From Curtobacterium sp. GC_Cur_3 (GTDB lineage Bacteria; Actinomycetota; Actinomycetes; Actinomycetales; Microbacteriaceae): DNA of 64,000 nt. The notes beneath the pieces are model-generated. The model worked only from the letters and a program-made list of their open reading frames with translations. It made no database searches and was not told the origin of the DNA. The DNA lies in NCBI RefSeq assembly GCF_026544205.1, contig NZ_JALNUI010000001.1:147769-211768 (forward strand), in the 5' to 3' direction. Position numbers and translations under genes: made by a program. Shown here in pieces: positions 28,852 through 38,379 of this stretch. Numbering within the stretch: position 1 is the first letter of the stretch; each line of letters opens with the position of its first letter.

Positions 28852-31509
28852 TCAGGCCGCGAGCCGGTCGGTGACCGCGCGGAGTGCCGCCGGCAGTGCT
28901 GCCACGTCGGTGCCGCCGCCCTGGGCGAGGTCGGGCTTGCCGCCGCCACCGCCGCCGAGGACCGCCGCCGCCTCCTTCGCGAGGGGGCCGGCCTGGACGC
29001 CCGCACTGCGTGCGGCGTCGTTCGTCGCGACGATGACCGCCGGCTTCCCGTTCACCACCGCGCCGAGGACGACCACGGCCGCCTCGGTGCCGAGCTGGGC
29101 GCGCACGCTGGTGGCGAGCGACCGGAGCTCGTCGGCGGACTTCAGCCCGTCGACGGTCTCGGCGACCACGGTGGCGGCGCCGATCGTCGTGGCGAGGCGG
29201 GCGATCGCCGGGACGCGCTGCTGCAGCCCGGCGGACTCGAACTCGGCGATGCGCTTCTGCGCGACGCGGAGGTCCTCCATCAGGGACTGCACGCGTGCCG
29301 GCAGGTCAGCACGGGGGGCCTTGAGCGCGCTGGAGAGCTGCGACACGATGGTCCGCTCGACCGCGAGCTCGCGGAAGCCCTCGAGCCCGACGAGGGCCTC
29401 GACGCGCCGGTTGGTCGACCCGACGCTGGACTCGCCGACCAGGTTGACGAGGCCGACCTGGGCGCTGGAGGCGACGTGGATGCCACCGCAGAGTTCGCGC
29501 GACCAGGGGCCGCCGATGTCGACCATGCGGACCTCGGCACCGTACTTCTCGCCGAACAGCGCCTGCGCGCCGAGGGCCTTGGCCTCGTCGATCGGCAGGA
29601 TGCGCGTGGAGACCGCGAGGTCGGAGCGGATCGCGGTGTTGACCACCTCTTCGATCTCGGAACGGGTCTCGAGGGAGACGGGCTGGCTCCACGAGAAGTC
29701 CAGGCGCATGTAGCCGGACTTGTTGTACGAGCCGGCCTGCAGGGCCTCCGGGCCGAGGACGTCACGGAGCGCGGCGTTGACGAGGTGCGTGGCCGAGTGC
29801 GCCTGCGTGGCACCTCGGCGGTACTCGGCGTCGACGACCGTGGTGGCGGGGGCGCCGACCGCGACCTCGCCGGAGCGGACCTGGACGGTGTGCGACCACA
29901 GACCGGTGACGGGCTTCTGGACGTCGAGGACCTCGAGGTCGAACCCGTTGCCGATGATCGAGCCCTGGTCGGCGTCCTGGCCGCCGGACTCGGCGTACAG
30001 ACTGGTCTCGCTGAGGATGACCTCGGCGATGTCCCCCACCGCGGCACGGTCGACGCTGACGCCCCCGACGATGATGCCGAGCACGCGGGAGTCGGCCTGG
30101 AGTGCGTCGTAGCCGAGGAAGGTGGTCTCACCGGCGGCGCGGAAGGCGCTGTAGACGCTGAGGTCCGCGAGCGCGGTCTTCTTGCTCTTGGCGTCGGCCT
30201 TGGCGCGGGACCGCTGCTCGGACATGAGCGTGTCGAAGGCGGCGCGGTCCACGTGGACCCCTGCCTCTTCTGCCATCTCGAGCGTCAGGTCGATCGGGAA
30301 CCCGAACGTGTCGTGCAGCAGGAACGCGGTGTCGCCGCCGATCGAGGGGCGGCCGTCCTGCTTGGCGCGGTCGACCGCGACGTCGAGGATCGTGGTGCCC
30401 TGGGCGAGCGTGCGGAGGAAGGTCTCCTCTTCCGCGTAGGCGATGCGCGCGATGCGGTCGTAGTCGGACGCGACCTCGGGGTAGGCGTCCTTCATGGCGT
30501 CGCGCGAGGCCGGGAAGAGCGACGGGAACGTCGCGCTCTCGACGCCGAGCAGGCGCATGGCGCGGACGGTGCGGCGCAGCAGACGCCGGAGGATGTAGCC
30601 GCGGCCCTCGTTCGACGGGGAGACGCCGTCGGCGATGAGCATCAGCGCGGACCGGACGTGGTCGGCGATGACCCGCATGCGGACGTCGTCCTCGTGCACG
30701 GCGCCGTAGCGGCGGCCGGAGACCTCGGCGGCCTTGTCGAGGACCGGGCGGACCTGGTCGATCTCGTACATGTTGTCGACGCCCTGCTTGATGAAGGCGA
30801 CGCGCTCGAGCCCCATGCCGGTGTCGATGTTCTTGTTCGGCAGCTCGCCGGTGATCTCGAAGTCGTACTTCGAGCGCACGTCCGCGATCTGGTACTGCAT
30901 GAACACGAGGTTCCAGATCTCGACGTAGCGGTCGTCGTCGGTGGCGGGGCCGCCGTCGATGCCGTACGCGGGCCCGCGGTCGAAGAAGATCTCCGAGCAG
31001 GGGCCGGCCGGACCGGGCTGCCCGGTCGACCAGTAGTTGGTGTCCTTGCCGAGGCGCTGGATCCGCTCGTCCGGCAGCGTGGAGTGCTGCTTCCAGAAGG
31101 CGATGGCCTCGTCGTCGTCCTCGTACACCGTGACCCAGAGGTCGTCGGCCGAGAAGCCGAGGCCGCCGTCGGGCTCCGGGGACGTCAGGAACTCCCAGGC
31201 GTACTGGATCGCCTGCTCCTTGAAGTAGTCACCGAAGGAGAAGTTGCCGTTCATCTGGAAGAACGTGCCGTGCCGCGGGGTCTTGCCGACCTCTTCGATG
31301 TCGTTCGTGCGGATGCACTTCTGGACGCTCGTGGCACGGGGGTACGGCGACGGGACGAGCCCGGTCAGGTACGGGATGAACGGGACCATGCCGGCGACCG
31401 TGAACAGCAGCGAGGGGTCGTCCGAGACGAGCGACGCGGACGGGACGATGGTGTGGCCGCGGTCACCGAAGTACTGGAGCCAACGGCGGCGGATCTCTGC
31501 GGTCTGCAT
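28852..31509 (-). CDS. alaS: Alanyl-tRNA synthetase
   Basis: Charges tRNA-Ala and edits mischarged Ser and Gly. 885 residues: class II catalytic domain (MQTAEIRRRWLQYFGDRG, TVAGMVPFIPY, GPAGPCSEIFFDRG), tRNA-binding domain, editing domain with HSATHLVNAALR and ELCGGIHV, and a C-terminal DHHA1-like oligomerisation domain ending in a Gly-rich GGGGGGKPDLAQGGG. ATG start with AGGAAG ribosome site. Confidence 0.98.
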   Translation of the reverse strand: MQTAEIRRRWLQYFGDRGHTIVPSASLVSDDPSLLFTVAGMVPFIPYLTGLVPSPYPRATSVQKCIRTNDIEEVGKTPRHGTFFQMNGNFSFGDYFKEQAIQYAWEFLTSPEPDGGLGFSADDLWVTVYEDDDEAIAFWKQHSTLPDERIQRLGKDTNYWSTGQPGPAGPCSEIFFDRGPAYGIDGGPATDDDRYVEIWNLVFMQYQIADVRSKYDFEITGELPNKNIDTGMGLERVAFIKQGVDNMYEIDQVRPVLDKAAEVSGRRYGAVHEDDVRMRVIADHVRSALMLIADGVSPSNEGRGYILRRLLRRTVRAMRLLGVESATFPSLFPASRDAMKDAYPEVASDYDRIARIAYAEEETFLRTLAQGTTILDVAVDRAKQDGRPSIGGDTAFLLHDTFGFPIDLTLEMAEEAGVHVDRAAFDTLMSEQRSRAKADAKSKKTALADLSVYSAFRAAGETTFLGYDALQADSRVLGIIVGGVSVDRAAVGDIAEVILSETSLYAESGGQDADQGSIIGNGFDLEVLDVQKPVTGLWSHTVQVRSGEVAVGAPATTVVDAEYRRGATQAHSATHLVNAALRDVLGPEALQAGSYNKSGYMRLDFSWSQPVSLETRSEIEEVVNTAIRSDLAVSTRILPIDEAKALGAQALFGEKYGAEVRMVDIGGPWSRELCGGIHVASSAQVGLVNLVGESSVGSTNRRVEALVGLEGFRELAVERTIVSQLSSALKAPRADLPARVQSLMEDLRVAQKRIAEFESAGLQQRVPAIARLATTIGAATVVAETVDGLKSADELRSLATSVRAQLGTEAAVVVLGAVVNGKPAVIVATNDAARSAGVQAGPLAKEAAAVLGGGGGGKPDLAQGGGTDVAALPAALRAVTDRLAA

Positions 31510-31599
31510 GGTGCTTCCTGATGACGTGGGACGAGGCGGGTGCTGTGGAGGCGACGACGCCGGGGGACGGCGCTGGGGAGACGGCGCTGCGGACGACGG

Positions 31600-31797
31600 T
31601 CAGTCGTCGGTGCGGAGCTCGGCTTCGCGCGAGCGGTACCCGTCGGCGACGGCACCAGCGAAGGCCTTCGTGCGGGCATCGACCTGGGCGAGGAACGTGC
31701 CACCGCCGGACCTGCCACCGCCGGAGGTCGCTCCGACGCGGTTGGCGACGACGAACCCGATGAGCACGCCGATGACGACGAAGAACAACTGCTTCAC
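31600..31797 (-). CDS. Small membrane protein between rpsD and alaS
   Basis: 65 residues: membrane helix (KQLFFVVIGVLIGFVVANRVG, about 2-22), a Gly-rich hinge and a basic soluble helix (FLAQVDARTKAFAGAVADGYRSREAEL). GTG start with GAGGGAG ribosome site. Other actinobacteria carry small one-helix proteins (DUF948/DUF6167 types) between rpsD and alaS; this one fits by position and layout, though I cannot assign it to either. Function unknown. Confidence 0.75.
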   Translation of the reverse strand: MKQLFFVVIGVLIGFVVANRVGATSGGGRSGGGTFLAQVDARTKAFAGAVADGYRSREAELRTDD

Positions 31798-31837
31798 GGT
31801 GGCTCCCTCTCGCTGGCGCCGTGGCGCGCGTCCGACC

Positions 31838-31843
31838 AGCTTA
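31838..31843 (-). promoter_or_regulatory. Candidate -10 element (TAAGCT) before the small membrane protein and alaS
   Basis: TAAGCT about 40 bases before the GTG at 31797, downstream of the rpsD terminator hairpin. It would drive the small gene, alaS and ruvX. Confidence 0.45.
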
Positions 31844-31861
31844 GTCGCCGCCCCGGGAACG

Positions 31862-31902
31862 CCGAACGGCGGGCCGCCCGCTGTGGACGACCCGCCGTTC
31901 GG
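31862..31902 (-). terminator. Terminator hairpin of rpsD
   Basis: CCGAACGGCGGG and CCCGCCGTTCGG pair perfectly over 12 bp with a 17-base loop, starting 15 bp after the rpsD stop. No T-run follows. Confidence 0.65.
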
Positions 31903-31917
31903 GTGTGGTGCTGTGGA

Positions 31918-32547
31918 TCAGCGAGCTGCGTAGTACTCGACGACGAGCTGGACTTCACAGGTCACAGGGACCTCGGCACGCTTCGGGCGACGCACGAGGC
32001 GGGCCTGGAGCTTGTCGATCTCGACCTCGAGGTAGCCCGGCACCTTCGGGAGGACTTCCAGGTGGCCACCGGCAGCGGCGACCTGGAAGGGCTCGAGCGA
32101 CTCGGAGCGCGGCTTGACGTGCATGAGCTGGCCCTCCTTGACGCGGAAGGAGGGGCGGTCGACGAGCTTGCCGTCGACGAGGATGTGGCGGTGCACGATC
32201 AGCTGACGGGCCTGCGACGTGGTGCGGGCGAAGCCGGCACGCACGATGAGGGCGTCGAGGCGGGTCTCGAGCAGCTCGACCAGGTTCTCACCGGTCAGGC
32301 CGTTCGTCTTGCGGGCCTCTTCGAAGACGATGCGGAGCTGCTTCTCGCGGATGCCGTACTGGGCGCGCAGACGCTGCTTCTCTCGGAGGCGGACGGCGTA
32401 GTCGCTGTCCGCACGACGGCGCGTACGGCCGTGCTCACCGGGCCCGTAGGGGCGCTTCTCGAGGTAACGGGCCGCCTTCGGCGTCAGCGGGATGCCGAGC
32501 GCGCGCGACAGGCGGGTCTTGCTGCGGGTGCGTGACTTGGTAGACAC
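31918..32547 (-). CDS. rpsD: 30S ribosomal protein S4
   Basis: Primary 16S rRNA-binding protein that starts assembly of the small-subunit body. 209 residues with the S4 RNA-binding domain in the C-terminal half (RLDALIVRAGFARTTSQARQ). The N terminus lacks the zinc cysteines (C-minus form). The GTG at 32547 follows an AAAAGGA ribosome site; the 18 codons upstream are not S4-like. It is monocistronic, with a terminator behind it and a leader of about 190 bases. Confidence 0.98.
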   Translation of the reverse strand: MSTKSRTRSKTRLSRALGIPLTPKAARYLEKRPYGPGEHGRTRRRADSDYAVRLREKQRLRAQYGIREKQLRIVFEEARKTNGLTGENLVELLETRLDALIVRAGFARTTSQARQLIVHRHILVDGKLVDRPSFRVKEGQLMHVKPRSESLEPFQVAAAGGHLEVLPKVPGYLEVEIDKLQARLVRRPKRAEVPVTCEVQLVVEYYAAR

Positions 32548-32782
32548 AGGGTCCTTTTCTCTGTACTGAACTGAACTGAACACGGGTCTCGGCACGCGCA
32601 CGTGCCGACGACCCCGTGAAGGGATCCAGAGGGATGAGCCTGTGGGATCGGACGGCTACAGTCCGAACCTCTGCCCCCGTGCTGCATCTGCAGCACTCTG
32701 TCCCCGACGCAGCCGCACGCGGGAACCAGGACGTAGGCCCGCCAACGATAGCAGGGTTCGCGCGGGCGCAGAAGCGCCGCGG
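32548..32782 (-). promoter_or_regulatory. rpsD promoter and structured leader
   Basis: A TATCGT -10-like box (32745-32750) would give a leader of about 190 bases. Within it, 32581-32618 folds as a long imperfect hairpin (CACGGGTCTCGGCACG, loop CGCA, CGTGCCGACGACCCCGTG), then three CTGAA-type pentamer repeats (32563-32580) lie before the ribosome site. S4 represses its own synthesis in several bacteria, so an autoregulatory role is possible; this is inference. Confidence 0.4.
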
Positions 32783-34159
32783 TCACTCGCCGCGGGTGAT
32801 CTTCCGGAGTCGGTCGAGGCGCGGGCCGACCTCACGTTCGTAGCCGTTCGTCGTCGGGGTGTAGTACTCGGTGCCCTCGAGCGCGTCGGGCAGGTACTGC
32901 TGCTCGGCGACCCCGTGCTCGGCGTCGTGCGAGTAGACGTACCCCTTGCCGTGCCCGAGCCGCTTCGCCCCGGCGTAGTGGGCGTCCCGGAGGTGGTTCG
33001 GCACCACGCCCATCCGACCCGCCTTGACGTCCGCCATCGCGGCGTTGACGCCGTTGTAGGCCGCGTTCGACTTGGGGGCCGTCGCCAGGTACACGACGGC
33101 TTCGGCGAGGGGGATGCGGCCTTCGGGCATGCCGATCAGCTGGACGGCCTGCGCCGCGGCGACGGCGATCGGGAGCGCCTGCGGGTCGGCCATCCCGATG
33201 TCCTCGGCCGCGGAGATGATGATGCGGCGGGCGATGAAGCGGGAGTCCTCGCCGGCCTCGATCATCCGGGCCAGGTAGTGCAGCGCCGCGTCGACGTCGC
33301 TCCCCCTGACCGACTTGATGAACGCGCTGATGACGTCGTAGTGCTCGTCGCCCTGACGGTCGTAGCGGAGCAGTGCCCGGTCGACGGCCGCAGCCACCGT
33401 GTCGGCGTCCACCACCGGCACGGTGTCGTCGTCGTCGTCCTCCTGCGCCGCCGTGGCGGACGCGGCCGCCGCCTCGAGGGCCGTGAGCGCACGGCGGGCG
33501 TCGCCGGACGCCAGCCGGACGATGGCCGCGCGGGCTTCGTCCCCGAGGACGACACCGCCGCCGAGCCCGCGGGCGTCCTCGACCGCTCGGTCCACGAGCA
33601 TGCCGAGGTCGGCGTCCGTCAGGGGCTTGAGCGTGAGCAGCAGCGAGCGGGACAACAGCGGGGAGATGACGGAGAACGAGGGGTTCTCGGTCGTGGCGGC
33701 GATGAGGATCACCCAGCCGTTCTCGACACCGGGCAGCAGGGCGTCCTGCTGCGCCTTGCTGAAGCGGTGGATCTCGTCGAGGAACAGCACGGTCGTGGAC
33801 CCGTAGAGGTCACGGTGCGTGAGCGCCTTCTCCATGACCTCCCGCACGTCCTTCACGCCGGCGGTCACGGCGGACAGCTCGACGAACTCCCGGCCGGACT
33901 GCCGGGCGATGGCCTGCGCGAGGGTGGTCTTGCCGGTGCCGGGCGGGCCCCAGAGGATCACGGAGACGCCGCCGGGGTTGTCCCGCGTGCCGGTGGCGAG
34001 CTGCACCAGGGGCGAGCCCCGTCCGAGCAGGTGCTGCTGGCCGGCGACCTCCTGCAGGCTGGTGGGACGCATCCGGACCGCGAGCGGGACGGACCCCTGC
34101 GCGAGGCCGACGCGGCCGCCGGTCGTGGGCGCGTTCATGCCCGAGCGATCCGATGCCAT
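32783..34159 (-). CDS. rarA: Replication-associated recombination ATPase RarA (MgsA)
   Basis: AAA+ clamp-loader-like ATPase that acts at stalled forks. 458 residues: Walker [13 protein letters not shown], Walker B FLDEIHRF, sensor AATTENPSF and the C-terminal MgsA domain ([35 protein letters not shown]). The ATG at 34159 has a TACGAT box six bases upstream; the open frame further upstream is not protein-like. Often found near alaS and rpsD, as here. Confidence 0.95.
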   Translation of the reverse strand: MASDRSGMNAPTTGGRVGLAQGSVPLAVRMRPTSLQEVAGQQHLLGRGSPLVQLATGTRDNPGGVSVILWGPPGTGKTTLAQAIARQSGREFVELSAVTAGVKDVREVMEKALTHRDLYGSTTVLFLDEIHRFSKAQQDALLPGVENGWVILIAATTENPSFSVISPLLSRSLLLTLKPLTDADLGMLVDRAVEDARGLGGGVVLGDEARAAIVRLASGDARRALTALEAAAASATAAQEDDDDDTVPVVDADTVAAAVDRALLRYDRQGDEHYDVISAFIKSVRGSDVDAALHYLARMIEAGEDSRFIARRIIISAAEDIGMADPQALPIAVAAAQAVQLIGMPEGRIPLAEAVVYLATAPKSNAAYNGVNAAMADVKAGRMGVVPNHLRDAHYAGAKRLGHGKGYVYSHDAEHGVAEQQYLPDALEGTEYYTPTTNGYEREVGPRLDRLRKITRGE

Positions 34160-34165
34160 GCCGCA

Positions 34166-34171
34166 ATCGTA
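34166..34171 (-). promoter_or_regulatory. rarA: Candidate -10 element of rarA (TACGAT)
   Basis: TACGAT, six bases, then ATG. Leaderless spacing. Confidence 0.55.
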
Positions 34172-34212
34172 GGCGCGTCCGCCGACACCGGGACCCACCT
34201 GGACGGGTCCGA

Positions 34213-34218
34213 TACGCT
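34213..34218 (+). promoter_or_regulatory. Candidate -10 element (TACGCT) of the cyclophilin gene
   Basis: TACGCT 35 bases before the GTG at 34254, leaving a short leader with a GAGAGGG purine stretch. Confidence 0.4.
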
Positions 34219-34253
34219 CGTCGCACACTGCGACGAGAGGGCAGACCAGCACC

Positions 34254-35072
34254 GTGGCACCGAAGAACCAGGCGCGCGAGACCCGCGAGGCACGCGAGCG
34301 GCTCCGACTCTACGAAGCACGGCAGGGCCTGCACGACCGGCAGCGACGCCGTCGTCGACGGGACGACGTCGTCGGGGCCGTCGCCCTGCTGGCGGTCGCC
34401 GCCCTCGCCACCGGTTCGCAGCTCCTCTACGCGGGGACACACACCAGCCAGGACCCGACCCCGTCGGCGTCCGCCAGTGCGAGCGCCACCCCGACACCGT
34501 CGGCGAGTGCCACCGCGGCGAACACCGGCGACGTCCCGAGCAGGTCCATCGCGAAGGGCCGGACCTGGACCGGTTCGCTGACCCTCAACAAGGACGTCCA
34601 CCTGGGGATCGAACTCGACGGCGGGCGCGCACCCCAGGCCGCGAGCGTCGAGATCGACCTGATCCGCAAGCAGTTCTACGACGGCACCACGTGCCACCGA
34701 CTCGCGGCCAGCGCCGACTTCCGCTTCCTGCAGTGCGGTTCGGCGAACGGCGACGGCACCGGTGACGCCGGCTTCCAGTACGGACCGGTCGAGAACACGC
34801 CGAAGGACGACCGCTACGCGAAGGGCACCATCGCGATCGCCCGGAGCGCCTCGACCCACTCCCAGTCCACGCAGTTCTTCATCGTCTACGGCGACACGAC
34901 GCTCGACGGCTCCACCGGCGGGTACACGGTCGTCGGCAAGGTGACCAGCGGCCTGTCGGACCTGGAGTCGGAGATCACGTCGAAGGGCGTGCAGGACGCC
35001 GGCAGCGACGGCACCGGCACGCCCGAGGTGGCCACCACGATCACCGGCGCCACCATCGCCGAGCAGCGGTAG
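34254..35072 (+). CDS. Cyclophilin-type peptidyl-prolyl isomerase, membrane-anchored
   Basis: 272 residues: basic N terminus with many Arg, one membrane helix (about 40-60, [20 protein letters not shown]), a Ser/Ala/Thr/Pro linker, then a cyclophilin domain (about 105-272) facing the outside. Domain motifs: [45 protein letters not shown] and [10 protein letters not shown]. The usual FHRV reads CHRL, and QFFI is kept. It probably helps fold exported proteins. GTG start; divergent from rarA. Confidence 0.9.
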   Translation: MAPKNQARETREARERLRLYEARQGLHDRQRRRRRRDDVVGAVALLAVAALATGSQLLYAGTHTSQDPTPSASASASATPTPSASATAANTGDVPSRSIAKGRTWTGSLTLNKDVHLGIELDGGRAPQAASVEIDLIRKQFYDGTTCHRLAASADFRFLQCGSANGDGTGDAGFQYGPVENTPKDDRYAKGTIAIARSASTHSQSTQFFIVYGDTTLDGSTGGYTVVGKVTSGLSDLESEITSKGVQDAGSDGTGTPEVATTITGATIAEQR

Positions 35073-35184
35073 TCCACAGCCCGACGCATCCGCGGGCCGC
35101 GGGGGCCGCCGGTGCAATAGGGTGGCTTCCTGACCGTGCCGACGGCGACGTCGGTGATGCACGACCACGATCGAGGCGAGACCT

Positions 35185-36417
35185 GTGGGATCTGACGAAG
35201 CAACGACCTGGGGGCGGGTCGACGAGGCCGGCACCGTGTACGTCCGGTACCAGGACACCGAGCGTGTCGTGGGTGAGTACCCCGACGCGACCGCCGAGGA
35301 AGCGCTCGCCTACTTCGCGCGCAAGTACGCCGACCTCGAAGGCCAGGTGAAGATCGCCGAGCAGCGCGTGCAGCGCGGGGCCTCGGCGAACGACGTCGCA
35401 CGCACCGTCGAGCACCTGACCGCCCTGGTCACCGAAGCCCGCGTCGTCGGCGACCTCAAGTCCCTCGAGGACCGGGTCGCCGTGCTCGCCGAGCAGCTCG
35501 GTTCGCTCACCAAGGAGCAGGCCGAGCAGAACCAGGCGGCCCTGGCAGAGGCACTGGCCTTCCGCGCCGGCCTGGTCGAGGAAGCCGAGGCACTCGCAGC
35601 GGTCGACCCGGCGCGCGCGCAGTGGAAGCAGATCACCGCGCAGCTCGACGACGTGTTCGCGCGCTGGCAGCAGCACCAGCACGACGGCCCCCGGATCCCG
35701 AAGAACGAGGCCAACGAGCTGTGGAAGCGCTTCCGGGCAGCCCGCTCGACGGTCGACCAGCACCGCCGTGCCTTCTACTCGGAGCTCGACGCCCAGCACC
35801 GCGACGCCCGGACCCGCAAGCAGGAGCTCGTCCAGCAGGCCGAGGCGCTCGCGTCGCGGGGCTCGGACGCGATCCCGGCCTACCGCCAGCTGCTCGACGA
35901 CTGGAAGCAGGCCGGCCGCGCCGGCAAGCGCCACGACGACGCACTCTGGGCACGCTTCAAGGCCGCCGGTGACGTCCTGTTCGAGCAGCGCCACGCCGAG
36001 AGCAGCGCGGAGAACGAGGAGTACTCCGCCAACCTCGAGGCCAAGCTCGCGATCCTCACCGAGGCCGAGCCCCTCCTCCAGCAGCGCGACCGCGTCGCCG
36101 CCCGCAAGACCCTCACGGACATCCAGCGCCGCTGGGACGAGATCGGCCGGGTCCCCCGCGCCGACGTCCGCCGTGTCGAGGACCGCATCCGCGCGATCGA
36201 GGACCACGTCCGTGGGCTCGAGGACTCGCACTGGCGTGAGTCGAACCCGGAGCGCAAGGCCAGGACGACCGGCCTCGCGAGCCAGCTCGAGGACGCCATC
36301 GGCAAGCTCGAGGGCGAACTCGAGTCGGCGAAGGCCTCGGGGGACGCCCGGAAGATCAAGGACGCCCAGGAGGCCCTCGACGCCCGCAAGATCTGGTTGG
36401 ACGCCCTCGGCAGCTGA
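35185..36417 (+). CDS. DUF349 coiled-coil protein
   Basis: 410 residues, almost entirely charged helix. DUF349 units are seen as repeated W-containing helices (QWKQITAQLDDVFARWQQ, NELWKRFRAARSTVD, DDWKQAGRAGKRHDDALWARFKAA, IQRRWDEIGRV). Residues 1-45 form a small beta-like domain (TWGRVDEAGTVYVRYQDT). No enzyme motif. Related proteins are common in actinobacteria and lack a firm function. GTG start with GAGGCGAG upstream. It ends in a strong two-way terminator. Confidence 0.9.
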   Translation: MGSDEATTWGRVDEAGTVYVRYQDTERVVGEYPDATAEEALAYFARKYADLEGQVKIAEQRVQRGASANDVARTVEHLTALVTEARVVGDLKSLEDRVAVLAEQLGSLTKEQAEQNQAALAEALAFRAGLVEEAEALAAVDPARAQWKQITAQLDDVFARWQQHQHDGPRIPKNEANELWKRFRAARSTVDQHRRAFYSELDAQHRDARTRKQELVQQAEALASRGSDAIPAYRQLLDDWKQAGRAGKRHDDALWARFKAAGDVLFEQRHAESSAENEEYSANLEAKLAILTEAEPLLQQRDRVAARKTLTDIQRRWDEIGRVPRADVRRVEDRIRAIEDHVRGLEDSHWRESNPERKARTTGLASQLEDAIGKLEGELESAKASGDARKIKDAQEALDARKIWLDALGS

Positions 36418-36429
36418 GCGCCGACCGTC

Positions 36430-36478
36430 ACACGACGAGACCCCCACGAGCGAACGGCTCGTGGGGGTCTCGTCGTGT
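36430..36478. terminator. Two-way terminator between the DUF349 gene and ribF
   Basis: A perfect 22-bp stem (36430-36451 with 36457-36478) and 5-base loop, containing GAGACCCCCACGAGC and its complement. It lies between two converging genes, 12 bp after one stop and 14 bp before the other. Confidence 0.9.
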
Positions 36479-36492
36479 TCGGGGACCGCGGC

Positions 36493-37455
36493 TCAGACCG
36501 ACGCGGACATCCCGAGGAGCAGGCGGATGTCGAGGTCGTCCTGGCGCATCTGGGCGGCGAGTTCGTCCATCGAGCCGAACTTCACCATGCCCCGCACGAA
36601 CGACACGAAGAGCACCGAGATGGTCTCGTCGTACAGGTCGATGTCGACGTCGAGCAGGTGGGCCTCGATCTGCTTCGCCGGCACGCCCTCGAACGTCGGG
36701 TTGTTGCCGACCGACACCGCGGCGGGGTAGGTCGTGCCGTCGTACAGCACCCGTGCGGCGTAGACACCGTCATCAGGCACGAAGCCCTCGCACGCGGGGT
36801 CGAGGTTCGCCGTCGGGTACCCCATGGCCCGCCCGCGCTGGTTGCCCCGCACGACCGTGCTGCGGACGGCGTGGTCGCGGCCGAGCAGCCGAGCGGCCTC
36901 GGCGACACGCCCCTGACCGAGGAGCTCCCGGATCCACGTGGACGAGACCCGGCGTTCCCCGTCCGGGCGGACGTCGTCCACCAGGTCGACGTCGTCGATG
37001 AGCTCGACGGCGAACCCGTGCTCGGCACCGAGGGTCCGGAGCAGGGCGACGTCACCGGCACCCTTCGCGCCGAAGCGGAAGTCGCTGCCGACGAAGAGGA
37101 GCTTGGCGTTCAGGGTGTCGACGAGGATCTTCGACACGAAGGCCTCCGGCGACCAGGACTGCAGCTCGTCGTCGAACCGGAGCAGGAGGGTGGCGTCGAC
37201 ACCGACGGCCTCGAGCAGTTCACGGCGCTGCGCGATGCTGGTCAGCGCCGGGGGCACGCTGACGGGGTCGATGACACTGAGCGGGTGTCGGTCGAACGTG
37301 ACCACCGTCGAGACCAGCCCGTGTTCGGCAGCGGCTCGCTCGAGGTGGGCGATCACGGCGCGGTGTCCGACGTGGACCCCGTCGAACTTGCCGATCGTGA
37401 CGGCGCTCGGGCCGAACCCCTGCGCGACGTCGGCGACGTCCTCGTAGAACTGCAT
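36493..37455 (-). CDS. ribF: Riboflavin kinase / FAD synthetase
   Basis: Converts riboflavin to FMN and FAD. 320 residues: N-terminal nucleotidyltransferase with TIGKFDGVHVGHRAVI (about 20-35) and STWIRELLGQGRV; C-terminal flavokinase with VVRGNQRGRAMGYPTANL and VGNNPTFEG. ATG at 37455 with a GGGGGAG ribosome site; the upstream open frame belongs to the antisense of the next gene. Confidence 0.97.
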   Translation of the reverse strand: MQFYEDVADVAQGFGPSAVTIGKFDGVHVGHRAVIAHLERAAAEHGLVSTVVTFDRHPLSVIDPVSVPPALTSIAQRRELLEAVGVDATLLLRFDDELQSWSPEAFVSKILVDTLNAKLLFVGSDFRFGAKGAGDVALLRTLGAEHGFAVELIDDVDLVDDVRPDGERRVSSTWIRELLGQGRVAEAARLLGRDHAVRSTVVRGNQRGRAMGYPTANLDPACEGFVPDDGVYAARVLYDGTTYPAAVSVGNNPTFEGVPAKQIEAHLLDVDIDLYDETISVLFVSFVRGMVKFGSMDELAAQMRQDDLDIRLLLGMSASV

Positions 37456-37466
37456 CGCTCCCCCGT

Positions 37467-37916
37467 TCACTCGCCGGCCGCCACGACCGGCTGGTCGGCG
37501 GCGTCGACCGCCGTGCCCGCCGTGCGGTGGTGCTTCCGGAGCCACCAGAGCCCGGCGATCGGCAGCACGAGCGGCGCGAAGGCGTACCCGAGGCCGTAGT
37601 AGGACCAGATGGTGTCGTCGGGGAACAGCTGGCGGTCGAGCAACGACAGGGTGCCGATGACGAGCACCCCGGTCATCTCGAAGACGATCGTGACGCATGC
37701 GACCCGGTACCAGGCGCGACCGGGCACGATCAGGGCGATCATCGCGACGATGTACACGACCGCCGCGATCGCGCTCAGCGTGTAGGCGAAGGGCGCGAAC
37801 GAGAACTTTTCGGCGATCTGGACGACGCTGCGGCCCGTCGCCGCGAGGGCGAGGATGCCGTAGACGGCGATGAGGACGCGCCCGACACCGGTCGCGAGGG
37901 AGGACTTGGTCGCCAT
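37467..37916 (-). CDS. Conserved four-helix membrane protein
   Basis: 149 residues with four hydrophobic segments (about 12-32, 45-65, 76-96 and 108-128). Charged residues are few and the C terminus is cytoplasmic-looking (WWLRKHHRTAG). I do not know the function. ATG at 37916 with a TAGAAT box seven bases upstream. It ends 11 bp before ribF, so ribF may be expressed with it. Confidence 0.75.
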   Translation of the reverse strand: MATKSSLATGVGRVLIAVYGILALAATGRSVVQIAEKFSFAPFAYTLSAIAAVVYIVAMIALIVPGRAWYRVACVTIVFEMTGVLVIGTLSLLDRQLFPDDTIWSYYGLGYAFAPLVLPIAGLWWLRKHHRTAGTAVDAADQPVVAAGE

Positions 37917-37923
37917 TGGACCG

Positions 37924-37929
37924 ATTCTA
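37924..37929 (-). promoter_or_regulatory. Candidate -10 element (TAGAAT) of the membrane protein and ribF
   Basis: TAGAAT, seven bases, then ATG at 37916. Near-consensus hexamer at leaderless spacing. Confidence 0.6.
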
Positions 37930-38013
37930 CCGACGTGCGGACCGTCCCCAGTACGGCATCGGCCACGGTGCGCGTCAGGGCACCGTGCACGGGGCACGTC
38001 GGAGCCGTGCGGG

Positions 38014-38379
38014 TCAGTTCAGGGCGAACCAGATCTGGTACATCCGGTACACCATCACCGCGACCGTGAAGGCTCCGGCACCGAGGACGACCGTGCTCCA
38101 GCGCGTGCGGTCGACGAGCGCCCAGACGATGGCAGCCGGCGGGACGAGCAGCACCGACACCGCGTACACCCAGAACTCGAGCACGTTGCCCTGCGGCGGG
38201 TTGCCCACGGCGGGACCAACCAGTGCCACGACGAGCTGCGCCACGAGCACCAGCTCGACGAGGGCGAGCGACCCGACCGTGGCGTCGTTCGGCTTCCACC
38301 CGACGAACCCGACCACGACGGCGAACAGCCCCACGACGACGGCGAGCACGACCTGCACCCACGTGAACCACTCGATCAT
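38014..38379 (-). CDS. Small four-helix membrane protein downstream of truB
   Basis: 121 residues, four membrane helices (WVQVVLAVVVGLFAVVVGFV, LALVELVLVAQLVVALVG, EFWVYAVSVLLVPPAAIVWA, WSTVVLGAGAFTVAVMVY). The ATG at 38379 overlaps the truB stop (ATGA), so it is translated with truB. I do not know a function. Confidence 0.75.
   Translation of the reverse strand: MIEWFTWVQVVLAVVVGLFAVVVGFVGWKPNDATVGSLALVELVLVAQLVVALVGPAVGNPPQGNVLEFWVYAVSVLLVPPAAIVWALVDRTRWSTVVLGAGAFTVAVMVYRMYQIWFALN

Noticed and set aside
29476..31521. Open frame of 681 codons opposite alaS
   Set aside because: Antisense shadow of alaS, no recognisable domain.
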